The notes under the pieces are model-generated. The model ran no database searches. It was not told the DNA's origin and worked only from the letters and a program-made list of their open reading frames with translations. Shown in pieces: positions 44,797-55,373 of a stretch of 55,373 nt of DNA. The stretch comes from Streptosporangiaceae bacterium (GTDB lineage Bacteria > Actinomycetota > Actinomycetes > Streptosporangiales > Streptosporangiaceae). The position numbers and the translations under genes were made by a program. Each line of letters starts with the position of its first letter. Position 1 is the stretch's first letter. The DNA lies in assembly GCA_019239975.1 (NCBI GenBank), contig JAFAZE010000101.1, forward strand, positions 1 through 55,373, given 5' to 3'.

Positions 44797-45170
44797 CACT
44801 CGGACGTATCACCGGTCGAGAGGACCTGCGGGGTGGGGTATCCCTGGCAGGTCCACCCGCTCACCCGCACCGGTGCTCCGCCGCCGTTGCCCTTCACGGC
44901 GCCGGTCCTGATCATGGCCGCGTACTCGTTCTCGATTCGCATCGCCGTGCCGCAGCTGACGGTTCCCTTGGCCACCCTGATGAGGACAGGCACGTTCGCG
45001 CCGGTGCGTGTGGAACCGCATGACGTGCCGGAAGCCCCGCCGCCCGACGCCGCGCCACCGGAGGCGGTCGCCGGACCGGATGAGCACCCCGCTCCCGCCA
45101 CCAGGCAGAGCAGCCCGACGGCCAGTACCGGCCCCAGCCACCCGCTCCCGTCCGGGGTGTCTCGCCACAC
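44724..45170 (-). CDS. Secreted or lipid-anchored small protein of unknown function
   Basis: 148 residues from GTG 45170, which has AGGGG about 9 bases upstream; GTG 45212 would add 14. A signal-like segment (GPVLAVGLLCLVAGAGC) ends at a Cys with a weak lipobox. A Gly/Ser/Ala linker and a domain with four further cysteines (TSCGST, GTVSCGTA, GWTCQGY, SECHTA) follow, containing ENEYAAMIRTGAVKGNGGGAPVRVSGWTC. This cysteine pattern recurs in actinobacterial exported proteins without known function. TAAGGT just upstream of 45212 may be the -10. Convergent with the cyclase gene. Confidence 0.75.
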   Translation of the reverse strand: MWRDTPDGSGWLGPVLAVGLLCLVAGAGCSSGPATASGGAASGGGASGTSCGSTRTGANVPVLIRVAKGTVSCGTAMRIENEYAAMIRTGAVKGNGGGAPVRVSGWTCQGYPTPQVLSTGDTSECHTATDEVLAVLAVPSSAATPGGG

Positions 45171-45342
45171 CTCGCATCCCCTCACTCGCGCTACGGACGC
45201 AACCCGTTCCACACCTTACGCCGGCAACGTGTTAGCAGCGGGTTAACGTGACGCCTGGCCGCCGGCCTCGCAGCCGCCTTCCCTGCCTTCCCCGCCTTCC
45301 CGCCATCCCCGGTCCCCCGTCCCCGTGCCCCTTCCTGGCCCC

Positions 45343-45388
45343 TTTGGGTGCAATCCGTGCTGTGATAGCAACGCGGACTGCACCCAAA
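45343..45388. repeat. Dispersed two-tier hairpin, family B copy 2
   Basis: TTTGGGTGCAATCCG (45343-45357) pairs with CGGACTGCACCCAAA (45374-45388) over 15 positions with one A-C mismatch. The loop TGCTGTGATAGCAACG has the inner stem GCTG-TGA-TAGC. It lies in the 400-base gap before argC, which otherwise shows only GC-rich sequence until the ARG box. Confidence 0.9.
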
Positions 45389-45561
45389 GCCGCGAAGGTC
45401 TTGCCCGGCGTGCGTTTACCCGCCCTGCGGCTCGCGCCGCGCCGCTACGGCGTGCGGCCGCCCCGCTCGGCTCGTGCCCGCGGGCTCGTGCCCCGCCCGC
45501 GCCGCTCCGGGCTCCCGCCCCGCCCGGCTCACGTCGCGCCGCCCGCATTCACCTCTCTTCG

Positions 45562-45600
45562 TTTGCATATTCATGCGTTACAGTGCATAATCTTCCAAGG
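45562..45600 (+). promoter_or_regulatory. argC promoter with ArgR operator (ARG boxes)
   Basis: TTTGCA (45562-45567), 18 bases, CATAAT (45586-45591) forms the promoter. TTGCATATTCATGC and AGTGCATAATC within it match the A/T-rich palindromic ARG-box pattern (TGNATNNTTCA type) as two adjacent boxes. ArgR, encoded at the end of this operon, is the expected repressor with arginine as corepressor. Confidence 0.7.
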
Positions 45601-45633
45601 ACGACGGCGCCTCACCGCAGGGAGGAACATCAG

Positions 45634-46710
45634 ATGGGCGTGTGCGTGGCGGTGGCCGGCGCCAGCGGCTACGCGGGCGGTGAGCTGCTGCGCCTGCTGG
45701 CGGGTCATCCCGGCCTGGAGATCGGCCCGGTGACCGCGGGCTCGAATGCCGGAAAGCCCGTTACCGCGGTGCATCCGCAGCTCACCGGCAACGCCGCGCT
45801 CGACGGACGCGAGTTCTCTGGTACAGACCCCGATCTGCTCGCCGGGGCCGAGCTCCTCTTCCTGGCCCTGCCGCACGGCGAGTCCGCCGCGCTCGCCGCC
45901 CGGATGCCGCACGCCCGGATGGTCGACCTCGGCGCGGACTTCCGGCTGGCGGACGCCGCACAGTGGGAAAAGTTCTACGGCACGCCGCACGCCGGCCGCT
46001 GGACCTACGGTCTGCCCGAGCTTCCCGGTGCCCGCGCGGCCATCGCCGGCGCGACGCGGGTGGCCGCTCCCGGCTGCTACGCGACCGCGGCGATCCTCGC
46101 GCTTGCCCCGCTGCTGGCCGCCGGCCTGGTGGAACCCGCCGACATCGTTGTGGCCGCGGCGTCCGGCACGTCCGGCGCCGGGCGCACGCCCAAGCCCGAA
46201 CTGCTCGGCAGCGAGGTCATGGGCGCGATGTCCGCGTACAAGGTGGGCGGCACTCACCGGCACACCCCGGAGATCGAGCAGGCGCTCGGCGAAGTTCACA
46301 ATCAGTTCACCGAACGGAACGTGGCGTCTCCCCAGGGTCCGGTCACCGTCTCGTTCACCCCCGCCCTCGCGCCGATGCCCCGGGGCATCCTCGCCACCTG
46401 CACGGCGCGGCTGGCCGGAAGCGCGAGCGGTCCCGCGGCCGCACTCCGCGGCGCCTTCGCGGATGCCTACGCCGGCGAGCCGTTCGTGCACCTGCTTCCC
46501 GAGGGCCAGTGGCCGTCCACCGGCCCGGTCGCCGGCTCCAACGCCGCGCATCTCCAGGTGACCGCGGACACCCACACGGGCCGCGCCGTCGTCGTGGCCG
46601 CCATCGACAACCTGGGCAAGGGTGCGGCCGGCCAGGCCGTCCAGATCGCCAACCTCATGCTCGGCCTCCCGGAAACGGCGGGCCTCACCCCCCACGGAGT
46701 AGCTCCATGA
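45634..46710 (+). CDS. argC: N-acetyl-gamma-glutamyl-phosphate reductase
   Basis: Third step of arginine synthesis: NADPH reduction of the acyl phosphate made by ArgB. 358 residues. The nucleotide-binding start [18 protein letters not shown], the nucleophile in [15 protein letters not shown] (Cys148) and the C-terminal [37 protein letters not shown] are intact. ATG 45634 has GGAGGA upstream. ATGA overlap with argJ. Confidence 0.97.
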   Translation: MGVCVAVAGASGYAGGELLRLLAGHPGLEIGPVTAGSNAGKPVTAVHPQLTGNAALDGREFSGTDPDLLAGAELLFLALPHGESAALAARMPHARMVDLGADFRLADAAQWEKFYGTPHAGRWTYGLPELPGARAAIAGATRVAAPGCYATAAILALAPLLAAGLVEPADIVVAAASGTSGAGRTPKPELLGSEVMGAMSAYKVGGTHRHTPEIEQALGEVHNQFTERNVASPQGPVTVSFTPALAPMPRGILATCTARLAGSASGPAAALRGAFADAYAGEPFVHLLPEGQWPSTGPVAGSNAAHLQVTADTHTGRAVVVAAIDNLGKGAAGQAVQIANLMLGLPETAGLTPHGVAP

Positions 46711-47966
46711 GCATTACCGCACCATTGGGTTTCCGCGCCGCCGGGGTCGCGGGCGGGCTCAAGGAGTCCGGGGACCGGGACGTCGCGGTCGTGGTGAACG
46801 ACGGGCCGTCCCGCGCGGCCGCCGCGGTGTTCACCGCCAACCGGGTGCAGGCGGCGCCGGTGAAGTGGACTCGCCAGGTGGTCAGCGGCGGCCGGGTGCG
46901 CGCGGTCGTGCTCAACTCCGGGGGTGCCAACGCGTGTACCGGCCCGCTCGGCTTCCAGGACACGCACGCGACCGCCGAGTGCCTCGCCGAGGCGATCGGG
47001 GACTCGGCGGGCGAGATCGCCGTGTGCTCCACCGGCCTTATCGGCGAGCGGCTGCCGATGGACAGGCTGCTTCCCGCGGTCCGCGCGGCCGCGGCCGAGG
47101 CGTCGCGTGGTGGCGGCGGCCTGAACGCGGCCGACGCCATCCGCACCACCGACACGGTCGTCAAGATCGCCTTCCGCCGCGGTGCCACCCCCACCGGCCC
47201 CCAGGCGCCGCCCCATCAAACCTCCTCCCCGCCGGTATCCGGCATATCCGTTATGCCCGGCGGAACCGGCAACGGCTCGGGCAACAGCGGCGGATACCTC
47301 ATCGGGGGGATGGCGAAGGGGGCGGGCATGCTCGCCCCGGCCCTGGCGACCATGCTCTGCGTGCTGACCACCGACGCCGACCTCTCGCCTGCCGAACTCG
47401 ACGCCGCGCTCCGCTCGGCGACCGCCGTGACGTTCGACCGGCTGGACACCGACGGGTGCATGTCCACCAACGACACGGTGCTGCTGCTCGCCAGCGGCGC
47501 GGCGGGCGTGCGCCCGGACTACGCGGAGTTCACCAGGACGCTCACCGAGGTGTGCGCCGACCTCGCCCGTCAGCTCCAGCTCGACGCCGAGGGCGCGGAG
47601 AAGATGATCATGATCGAGGCCGTCGGCGCGGCGAGCGAGCGGGACGCGGTCACCGCCGGCCGCGCGGTGGCCCGCAGCAACCTGCTGAAGTGCGCGATCG
47701 GCGGCGGTGACCCGAACTGGGGCCGCGTCCTCGCGGCCGTCGGCACCACGAACGCCGTGTTCGACCCGGACCGGGTGAATGTCGCGATCAACGGCATCTG
47801 GGTCTGCCGGCACGGCGCCGCGGGAGATGAGCGGTCCAAGGTGGACCTGGCGCCGCGCGACGTGACGATCACCGTGGACCTGTCCGCGGGCCCGCACGCC
47901 GCCACCATCCTGACCACCGACCTGACCGCCGCCTACGTGCACGAGAACTCGGCGTACTCGACATGA
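46707..47966 (+). CDS. argJ: Bifunctional glutamate N-acetyltransferase / amino-acid acetyltransferase ArgJ
   Basis: Recycles acetyl groups from N-acetylornithine to glutamate and can also make N-acetylglutamate. 419 residues against the usual 385-405. Autoproteolysis before the nucleophile threonine is predicted in [25 protein letters not shown] sequence, at Thr215. An extra linker of about 35 residues ([18 protein letters not shown] onward) is inserted just before [14 protein letters not shown], close to the cleavage site. C-terminal [15 protein letters not shown] and ENSAYST are conserved. ATGA overlaps on both sides. Confidence 0.96.
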   Translation: MSITAPLGFRAAGVAGGLKESGDRDVAVVVNDGPSRAAAAVFTANRVQAAPVKWTRQVVSGGRVRAVVLNSGGANACTGPLGFQDTHATAECLAEAIGDSAGEIAVCSTGLIGERLPMDRLLPAVRAAAAEASRGGGGLNAADAIRTTDTVVKIAFRRGATPTGPQAPPHQTSSPPVSGISVMPGGTGNGSGNSGGYLIGGMAKGAGMLAPALATMLCVLTTDADLSPAELDAALRSATAVTFDRLDTDGCMSTNDTVLLLASGAAGVRPDYAEFTRTLTEVCADLARQLQLDAEGAEKMIMIEAVGAASERDAVTAGRAVARSNLLKCAIGGGDPNWGRVLAAVGTTNAVFDPDRVNVAINGIWVCRHGAAGDERSKVDLAPRDVTITVDLSAGPHAATILTTDLTAAYVHENSAYST

Positions 47967-48871
47967 CGGCCACCTTTCCCGCTGCGGCGGACGCGGCGTC
48001 CGCCAAGGCCGCGACCCTGATCGAGGCGCTGCCCTGGCTGCACAGGTTCCACGGCCAGACCGTCGTGATCAAATACGGCGGCCACGCGATGACCGACGAG
48101 GTGCTGCGCGCCGGCTTCGCGGAGGATCTGGTGTTCCTTCGCTACGCCGGGCTCCGTCCGGTGGTCGTGCACGGCGGCGGCCCGCAGGTCACCGAGCACC
48201 TGGACCGGCTGGGCGTCGAGTCCACCTTCACGGCGGGGCTGCGGGTGACCACCCCGGAGACGATCGACGTGGTGCGCATGGTGCTCGCGGGCAAGGTCAA
48301 CAAGGACATCGTCGGCCAGGTCAACCGGCACGGGCCGTTCGCGGTCGGCATGTCGGGGGAGGACGCGAACCTGTTCACCGCGGTCCGCAAGCGGGCCGTG
48401 GTGGACGGCGAGCCGGTCGACATCGGCCTGGTCGGCGACATCGTGGCCACGGACCCGGGCGCGGTCGGCGCGCTCATCCGGGACGGCCGGATCCCCGTGG
48501 TGTCCAGCGTCGCGCGGGGGGAGGACGGCGAGGTCTTCAACGTGAACGCCGACACGGCCGCCGCCGCGCTCGCGGTCGCGCTCGGCGCGGCGAAGCTGGT
48601 CGTGCTCACCGACGTGGCCGGTCTCTACCGGGACTGGCCCGCATCGACCGAGGTCATCAGCCGGCTTGATGTCACCGAACTGCAAGCCTTGCTCCCTGGC
48701 CTCGCGGCCGGCATGATCCCGAAGATGGAAGCGTGCCTGACCGCGGTGCGCGGCGGCGTTCCCCAGGCGCACGTCCTGGACGGCCGCCTGCCGCACGCCA
48801 TCCTGCTGGAGATCTTCACCGACTCCGGCATCGGCACAATGGTGATCCCCGGCCCAGGCCCACGTCCATGA
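47963..48871 (+). CDS. argB: Acetylglutamate kinase
   Basis: 302 residues, amino-acid kinase fold. [10 protein letters not shown] (phosphate binding), [10 protein letters not shown], the [11 protein letters not shown] region and [34 protein letters not shown] are the family motifs. The N-terminal helix [18 protein letters not shown] is the one found in arginine-sensitive hexameric kinases, so feedback inhibition by arginine is likely. ATG 47963 overlaps argJ; its stop lies inside a long hairpin. Confidence 0.97.
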   Translation: MTATFPAAADAASAKAATLIEALPWLHRFHGQTVVIKYGGHAMTDEVLRAGFAEDLVFLRYAGLRPVVVHGGGPQVTEHLDRLGVESTFTAGLRVTTPETIDVVRMVLAGKVNKDIVGQVNRHGPFAVGMSGEDANLFTAVRKRAVVDGEPVDIGLVGDIVATDPGAVGALIRDGRIPVVSSVARGEDGEVFNVNADTAAAALAVALGAAKLVVLTDVAGLYRDWPASTEVISRLDVTELQALLPGLAAGMIPKMEACLTAVRGGVPQAHVLDGRLPHAILLEIFTDSGIGTMVIPGPGPRP

Positions 48872-48920
48872 TCACGGGTCAAAAGACACCACCAGAGGTG
48901 CATTTCGACCCATGATCATG
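48867..48920. repeat. Long hairpin spanning the argB stop, before argD
   Basis: CATGATCACGGGTC (48867-48880) pairs with GACCCATGATCATG (48907-48920) in 13 of 14 positions; AAA/TTT (48882-48884, 48903-48905) and CACC-AGA-GGTG (48890-48900) continue inside. The argB stop is in the left arm. It may limit read-through to argD or protect the upstream mRNA. Confidence 0.8.
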
Positions 48921-49001
48921 CTCAGTGCGGTGGGGAGCGGCCGCGGCAGCAGGAAAACCCGCGACCGCGGCGGCGGGCGAGGGGAGCGAGAGGAGAGGGC
49001 G

Positions 49002-52056
<3,055 letters not shown>

Positions 52057-52233
52057 CGCGCTGCGGTTCCCGCCGTAGCGTGCTGCGCCATCCGCCGTAG
52101 CGTGCTGCGGGTTCCCGCCGTAGCGTGCTGCGCCATCCGCCGTAGCGTGCTGCGCCGCCCGCCGTAGAATCGCGCGATCGCGCCTCACGGCCACGCCATC
52201 CCCTTCGGGGCGTGCCATGGCGCGGCCCGCCGG

Positions 52234-52283
52234 GCTTTGGGTGCGATCCGTGCTGTCATAGCGACGCGGATCGCACCCAAAGC
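52234..52283. repeat. Dispersed two-tier hairpin, family B copy 3
   Basis: A perfect 17-bp outer stem, GCTTTGGGTGCGATCCG (52234-52250) with its complement at 52267-52283. The loop TGCTGTCATAGCGACG holds the inner stem GCTG-TCA-TAGC. Relative to copy 1, GCAAT/ATTGC has become GCGAT/ATCGC, a compensatory pair change. Confidence 0.92.
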
Positions 52284-52376
52284 GCTTGCTATCGGCCCGC
52301 TGTCCTCGGCGGGAGAGATTAGGGTGAGTCGATCAATGTCGCGGCGACCGGGGTGGGCTAGGGAAGAAGTGAGTAA

Positions 52377-53834
52377 ATGGGAGAAATCGGACGCGATGGT
52401 CAGGCGGGTGGCGCACACGGAGGAGGGCCGACGCGGCTGTGGGGCGGCCGGTTCGAGGGCGGCCCCGCCGACGCGCTCGCGCGCCTTTCGGTGAGCGTCC
52501 AGTTCGACTGGCGGCTTGCCCGGTATGACCTGCTGGCTTCCCGCGCGCACGCGCGCATGCTGCACCGGGCCGGCCTGCTCAGCGACGGCGAGCTCGAGGC
52601 GATGCTGAAGGCGCTCGACGACCTGGACCGGGCGTGCGAAGACGGGTCCTTCCGTCCTACGGTGGCCGACGAGGACGTGCACACCGCCCTGGAACGGGGC
52701 CTGCTCGAGCGGCTCGGCTCCCTCGGCGGCAAGCTGCGGGCCGGGCGCAGCCGCAACGATCAGGTGGCCACCGACCTGCGGCTGTACCTGCGCGACCACG
52801 CCAGGCTGATCGTCAGCAGGCTCGCCGAGCTGCAGACCGCGCTGATCAGCCAGGCGGAGGCGTGCGGTGACACGCCGGCGCCCGGCATGACCCACCTGCA
52901 GCACGCGCAGCCCGTGCTTTTCGCGCACCAGCTGCTCGCGCACGTTCAGGCGTTCGCGCGGGACGCGGGCAGGCTGCGTGACTGGGACAGGCGCGCGGCG
53001 GTCAGCCCGCTGGGCGCCGGCGCGCTGGCCGGCTCGTCGCTGCCGGTCGACCCGCGGGTGCTCGCGACGGAACTCGGCTTCGACAGCGCCGCGCCGAACT
53101 CCATGGACGCCGTGTCCGACCGCGACTTCGCCGCCGAGTTCTGCTTCGCGGCCGCGCTGGCCGGCGTGCACCTGTCCCGGCTCGGCGAGGAGATCGTGCT
53201 GTGGTCGTCACAGGAATTCGGCTGGGTGGAGATCGACGACGCCTACGCCACCGGCTCGTCGATCATGCCGCAGAAGAAGAACCCGGACGTCGCCGAGCTC
53301 GCGCGCGGCAAGGCGGGACGGCTGATCGGCGGGCTCACCGGGCTGCTCGCCACACTGAAGGGGCTGCCGCTCACCTACAACCGCGACCTGCAGGAGGACA
53401 AGGAGCCGGTCTTCGACGCCGTGGACACGCTGCTCGTGGTGCTGCCGGCGATGGCGGGCCTGGTTTCGACGCTGAGAATTAATACCGAACGGCTTCGCGG
53501 TGGTGCCCCTTCAGGCTTCACGCTAGCCACCGACCTGGCCGAATACCTCGTTCGCCGCGGCGTGCCGTTCCGCGAGGCGCACGAGATCGTCGGCCACCTG
53601 GTGGTGTGGTGCCAGGTCCACGACACCGACCTGGACCAGGTGAGCGAGGCCGACCTCGTCCGGGTGTCCCCGCACCTCACACCGGACGTCCGCGAGGTGC
53701 TGAGCGTCGGCGGGGCGCTGGCGGCGCGCAAGGGCTACGGCGGGACCGCGCCGGAGCGGGTCGCGGAACAGCTCGCGGCGCTGCGCGCCGCCGTGGACGC
53801 CGCCGCCGCGTGGGCCGCGGCCGGAGGCCGGTGA
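52377..53834 (+). CDS. argH: Argininosuccinate lyase
   Basis: Cleaves argininosuccinate to arginine and fumarate. 485 residues, homotetrameric fumarase/aspartase superfamily. [29 protein letters not shown] starts the family sequence; [35 protein letters not shown] and the signature [12 protein letters not shown] form the active site. ATG 52377 has GGAAGAAG upstream and adds about 20 residues before the conserved start. No clear ARG box precedes it. argG, often next to argH, is not in the window. GTGA overlap with the glycosylase gene. Confidence 0.97.
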   Translation: MGEIGRDGQAGGAHGGGPTRLWGGRFEGGPADALARLSVSVQFDWRLARYDLLASRAHARMLHRAGLLSDGELEAMLKALDDLDRACEDGSFRPTVADEDVHTALERGLLERLGSLGGKLRAGRSRNDQVATDLRLYLRDHARLIVSRLAELQTALISQAEACGDTPAPGMTHLQHAQPVLFAHQLLAHVQAFARDAGRLRDWDRRAAVSPLGAGALAGSSLPVDPRVLATELGFDSAAPNSMDAVSDRDFAAEFCFAAALAGVHLSRLGEEIVLWSSQEFGWVEIDDAYATGSSIMPQKKNPDVAELARGKAGRLIGGLTGLLATLKGLPLTYNRDLQEDKEPVFDAVDTLLVVLPAMAGLVSTLRINTERLRGGAPSGFTLATDLAEYLVRRGVPFREAHEIVGHLVVWCQVHDTDLDQVSEADLVRVSPHLTPDVREVLSVGGALAARKGYGGTAPERVAEQLAALRAAVDAAAAWAAAGGR

Positions 53835-54571
53835 ACAGGGATGCCGCCGTCGGTGGCCCGGTGAACAGGGATGCCGCGGCCGGCGGGCCGGTGATCGCGC
53901 GGGAGTTCTTCGGCCGGCCGTCGCCCGAGGTCGCGCCGGAGCTGCTCGGCTGCGTGCTCGAGCACGAGACGCCGGCGGGGCTCGTCGCGGTACGGCTCAC
54001 CGAGGTCGAGGCGTACGCCGGGGAGGCCGACCCCGCCTCCCACGCGTACCGGGGGCGGACCAGGCGCAACGCCGTGATGTTCGGCCCGCCCGGGCACGCG
54101 TACGTGTACTTCACCTACGGGATGCACTTCTGTGTGAACCTCGTCTGCATGCCGGCGGGCACCGCGTCGGCGGTCCTGCTGCGCGCGGGCGAGGTGGTCG
54201 CGGGGGAGGAGCTGGCCCGGGCGCGGCGCGGCGCGGCCGCCAGCTCCCCGTCCTCGCGCGACCTGGCACGGGGCCCGGCCCGGCTGTGCCAGGCACTCGG
54301 CATCGACCGGTCCCTCGACGGCGCCGACGTGTGCGTTCCCTCCTCGCCGCTGCGGGTGCGAACGGGGCAGGCGGGATATACCGCCGCTCGTTCGGCAAGA
54401 GATGTCCTCATCCACCGCGGACCGCGGGTTGGCGTCCGTGAGGGCGCGGACGTGCCCTGGCGCTTCTGGCTCGACGGCCAGCCAACGGTCTCCGTGTACC
54501 GCCCCCACACGCCGCGGCGGGCTGCTCGGTTACCCATGCGCGAGCTGGAAGTGGCACCATGCAAGCCGTGA
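53831..54571 (+). CDS. 3-methyladenine DNA glycosylase (AAG/Mpg family)
   Basis: 246 residues. The AAG fold is shown by [23 protein letters not shown], the catalytic [50 protein letters not shown] and the late [24 protein letters not shown]. It excises alkylated purines. The first 30 bases ([10 protein letters not shown]) are duplicated directly ([10 protein letters not shown]), so there are two equivalent GTG starts at 53831 and 53861; the conserved protein begins after both. The argH-mpg-tyrS order is conserved in actinobacteria. Confidence 0.94.
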   Translation: MNRDAAVGGPVNRDAAAGGPVIAREFFGRPSPEVAPELLGCVLEHETPAGLVAVRLTEVEAYAGEADPASHAYRGRTRRNAVMFGPPGHAYVYFTYGMHFCVNLVCMPAGTASAVLLRAGEVVAGEELARARRGAAASSPSSRDLARGPARLCQALGIDRSLDGADVCVPSSPLRVRTGQAGYTAARSARDVLIHRGPRVGVREGADVPWRFWLDGQPTVSVYRPHTPRRAARLPMRELEVAPCKP

Positions 54572-55373
54572 CGGACATTATTGACGAGCTGAACTGGCGC
54601 GGGCTGATCGCGTTGCACACCGACCTCGACGAGTTGCGCAAGGCGCTGGATGCCGGGCAGGTCACCTTCTACGCCGGCTTTGACCCGACGGCGCCCGGCC
54701 TGCACATCGGTCACCTGGCGCTTCTGCTGACCATGCGCCGGGTGCAGCTGGCCGGGCACCGGCCCGTCGGGGTGGTCGGCGGGGCCACCGGGCTGATCGG
54801 CGACCCGAGCGGCAAGTCGGCCGAGCGGGTGCTGAACCCGCGCGAGCTGGTCGCCCAGTGGGTGGAGCGGATCCGCGGCGAGGTGTCCCGGTTCCTGGAC
54901 TTCGATGCGGGTGAGTCCAGCGCGCTGATCGCCAGCAACCTGGAGTGGACCGGGCCGATGAGCGTGCTCGACTTCCTGCGCGACGTCGGCAAGCACTTCT
55001 CGGTCAACCGGATGCTGGACCGGGAGTCGGTGAAGGCCCGGCTCGAGGCGGGCGGGATCAGCTACACGGAGTTCAGCTACCAGCTGCTGCAGTCCATGGA
55101 CTACCTCGAGCTGTACCGGCGGCACGGGTGCACGTTGCAGCTCGGCGGGAGTGACCAGTGGGGCAACCTGGTCGCCGGCGTCGACCTGATCCGGCGCGCC
55201 GAAGCCAGCTCGGTGCACGCCCTGGCCATCCCGCTGATCACCAAGGCGGACGGGACCAAATACGGCAAGACCGAAGGCGGCGCGATCTGGCTCAGCGCCG
55301 ATCTGATGTCGCCATACGCGTTCTACCAGTTCTGGCTCAACGTGGCTGACGTCGAAGTGCCCGGCCTGCTCCG
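54559..55373 (+). CDS. tyrS: Tyrosine--tRNA ligase, 5' part (3' end outside window)
   Basis: Class I synthetase; 271 residues are visible and the frame is open at the window end. [24 protein letters not shown] carries the HIGH motif, [47 protein letters not shown] and [16 protein letters not shown] (KMSKS-type loop) follow. ATG 54559 has GGAAG 6 bases upstream and overlaps the glycosylase gene by 13 bases; GTG 54568 is an alternative GTGA-coupled start. Confidence 0.96.
   Translation, partial: MQAVTDIIDELNWRGLIALHTDLDELRKALDAGQVTFYAGFDPTAPGLHIGHLALLLTMRRVQLAGHRPVGVVGGATGLIGDPSGKSAERVLNPRELVAQWVERIRGEVSRFLDFDAGESSALIASNLEWTGPMSVLDFLRDVGKHFSVNRMLDRESVKARLEAGGISYTEFSYQLLQSMDYLELYRRHGCTLQLGGSDQWGNLVAGVDLIRRAEASSVHALAIPLITKADGTKYGKTEGGAIWLSADLMSPYAFYQFWLNVADVEVPGLL

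Noticed and set aside
45213..45342. Small ORFs in the GC-rich gap before argC
   Set aside because: No start signals and only low-complexity products; the region appears to hold the hairpin and ARG box alone.

Overview
The window is high-GC chromosomal DNA from an actinobacterium. Almost every gene falls into the conserved actinobacterial order pimA, pdxST, yebC, ruvCAB, yajC-secDF, apt, rel, hisS, aspS, rarA, alaS, ruvX, mltG, aroE, then infC-rpmI-rplT, trmH-like, an orphan kinase, pheST, argCJBDFR, argH and tyrS. Third codon positions are strongly G/C, GTG starts are common, and ATGA/GTGA overlaps between genes are frequent. The order resembles Streptomyces, but argF between argD and argR resembles Mycobacterium. 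I cannot name a genus; a Streptosporangiales-like lineage is only a guess. No tRNA, rRNA, prophage, transposase or cas gene was found.

Layout. 1-4330: the end of pimA, a membrane-anchored LemA-like protein, the PLP synthase pair pdxS/pdxT and yebC. 4331-8198: a truncated Eis-like acetyltransferase, then ruvC-ruvA-ruvB behind a LexA-type SOS box. 8199-15375: yajC-secD-secF, apt and the bifunctional (p)ppGpp enzyme Rel. 15372-17535: two minus-strand genes (DUF349 protein, membrane cyclophilin). 17725-29890: a metallo-beta-lactamase-fold hydrolase, hisS, aspS, rarA, two small membrane-associated proteins, alaS, ruvX, mltG and aroE. 29891-32820: a minisatellite, a large cruciform-type hairpin and a MarR-ABC exporter operon. 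32821-41099: infC with a structured leader and an ATC start, rpmI, rplT, a SpoU-type methyltransferase with no ordinary start codon, a PAS histidine kinase and pheST. 41100-45212: an accessory stretch with a TPR-like fragment, an MFS transporter, a 40-bp repeat cluster, a diguanylate cyclase and a secreted protein. 45213-55373: argCJBDFR under an ARG box, argH, a 3-methyladenine DNA glycosylase and the 5' part of tyrS.

The coding content is mostly conserved housekeeping. The unusual signal lies between genes. (i) A dispersed two-tier hairpin occurs three times with a conserved 16-nt loop and a compensatory stem change, plus a probable diverged fourth copy. (ii) A larger structured repeat occurs after pdxS and at the 3' end of argR, where it has been read through into the ArgR protein. 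(iii) Three direct repeats each carry, on the minus strand, a ribosome-binding site and a tiny reading frame beginning (M/V)RGD. (iv) Two nearby translation genes, infC and the trmH-like gene, appear to start at ATC. argG is missing from its mycobacterial position between argR and argH, and exactly that junction is filled by two of the repeat families.
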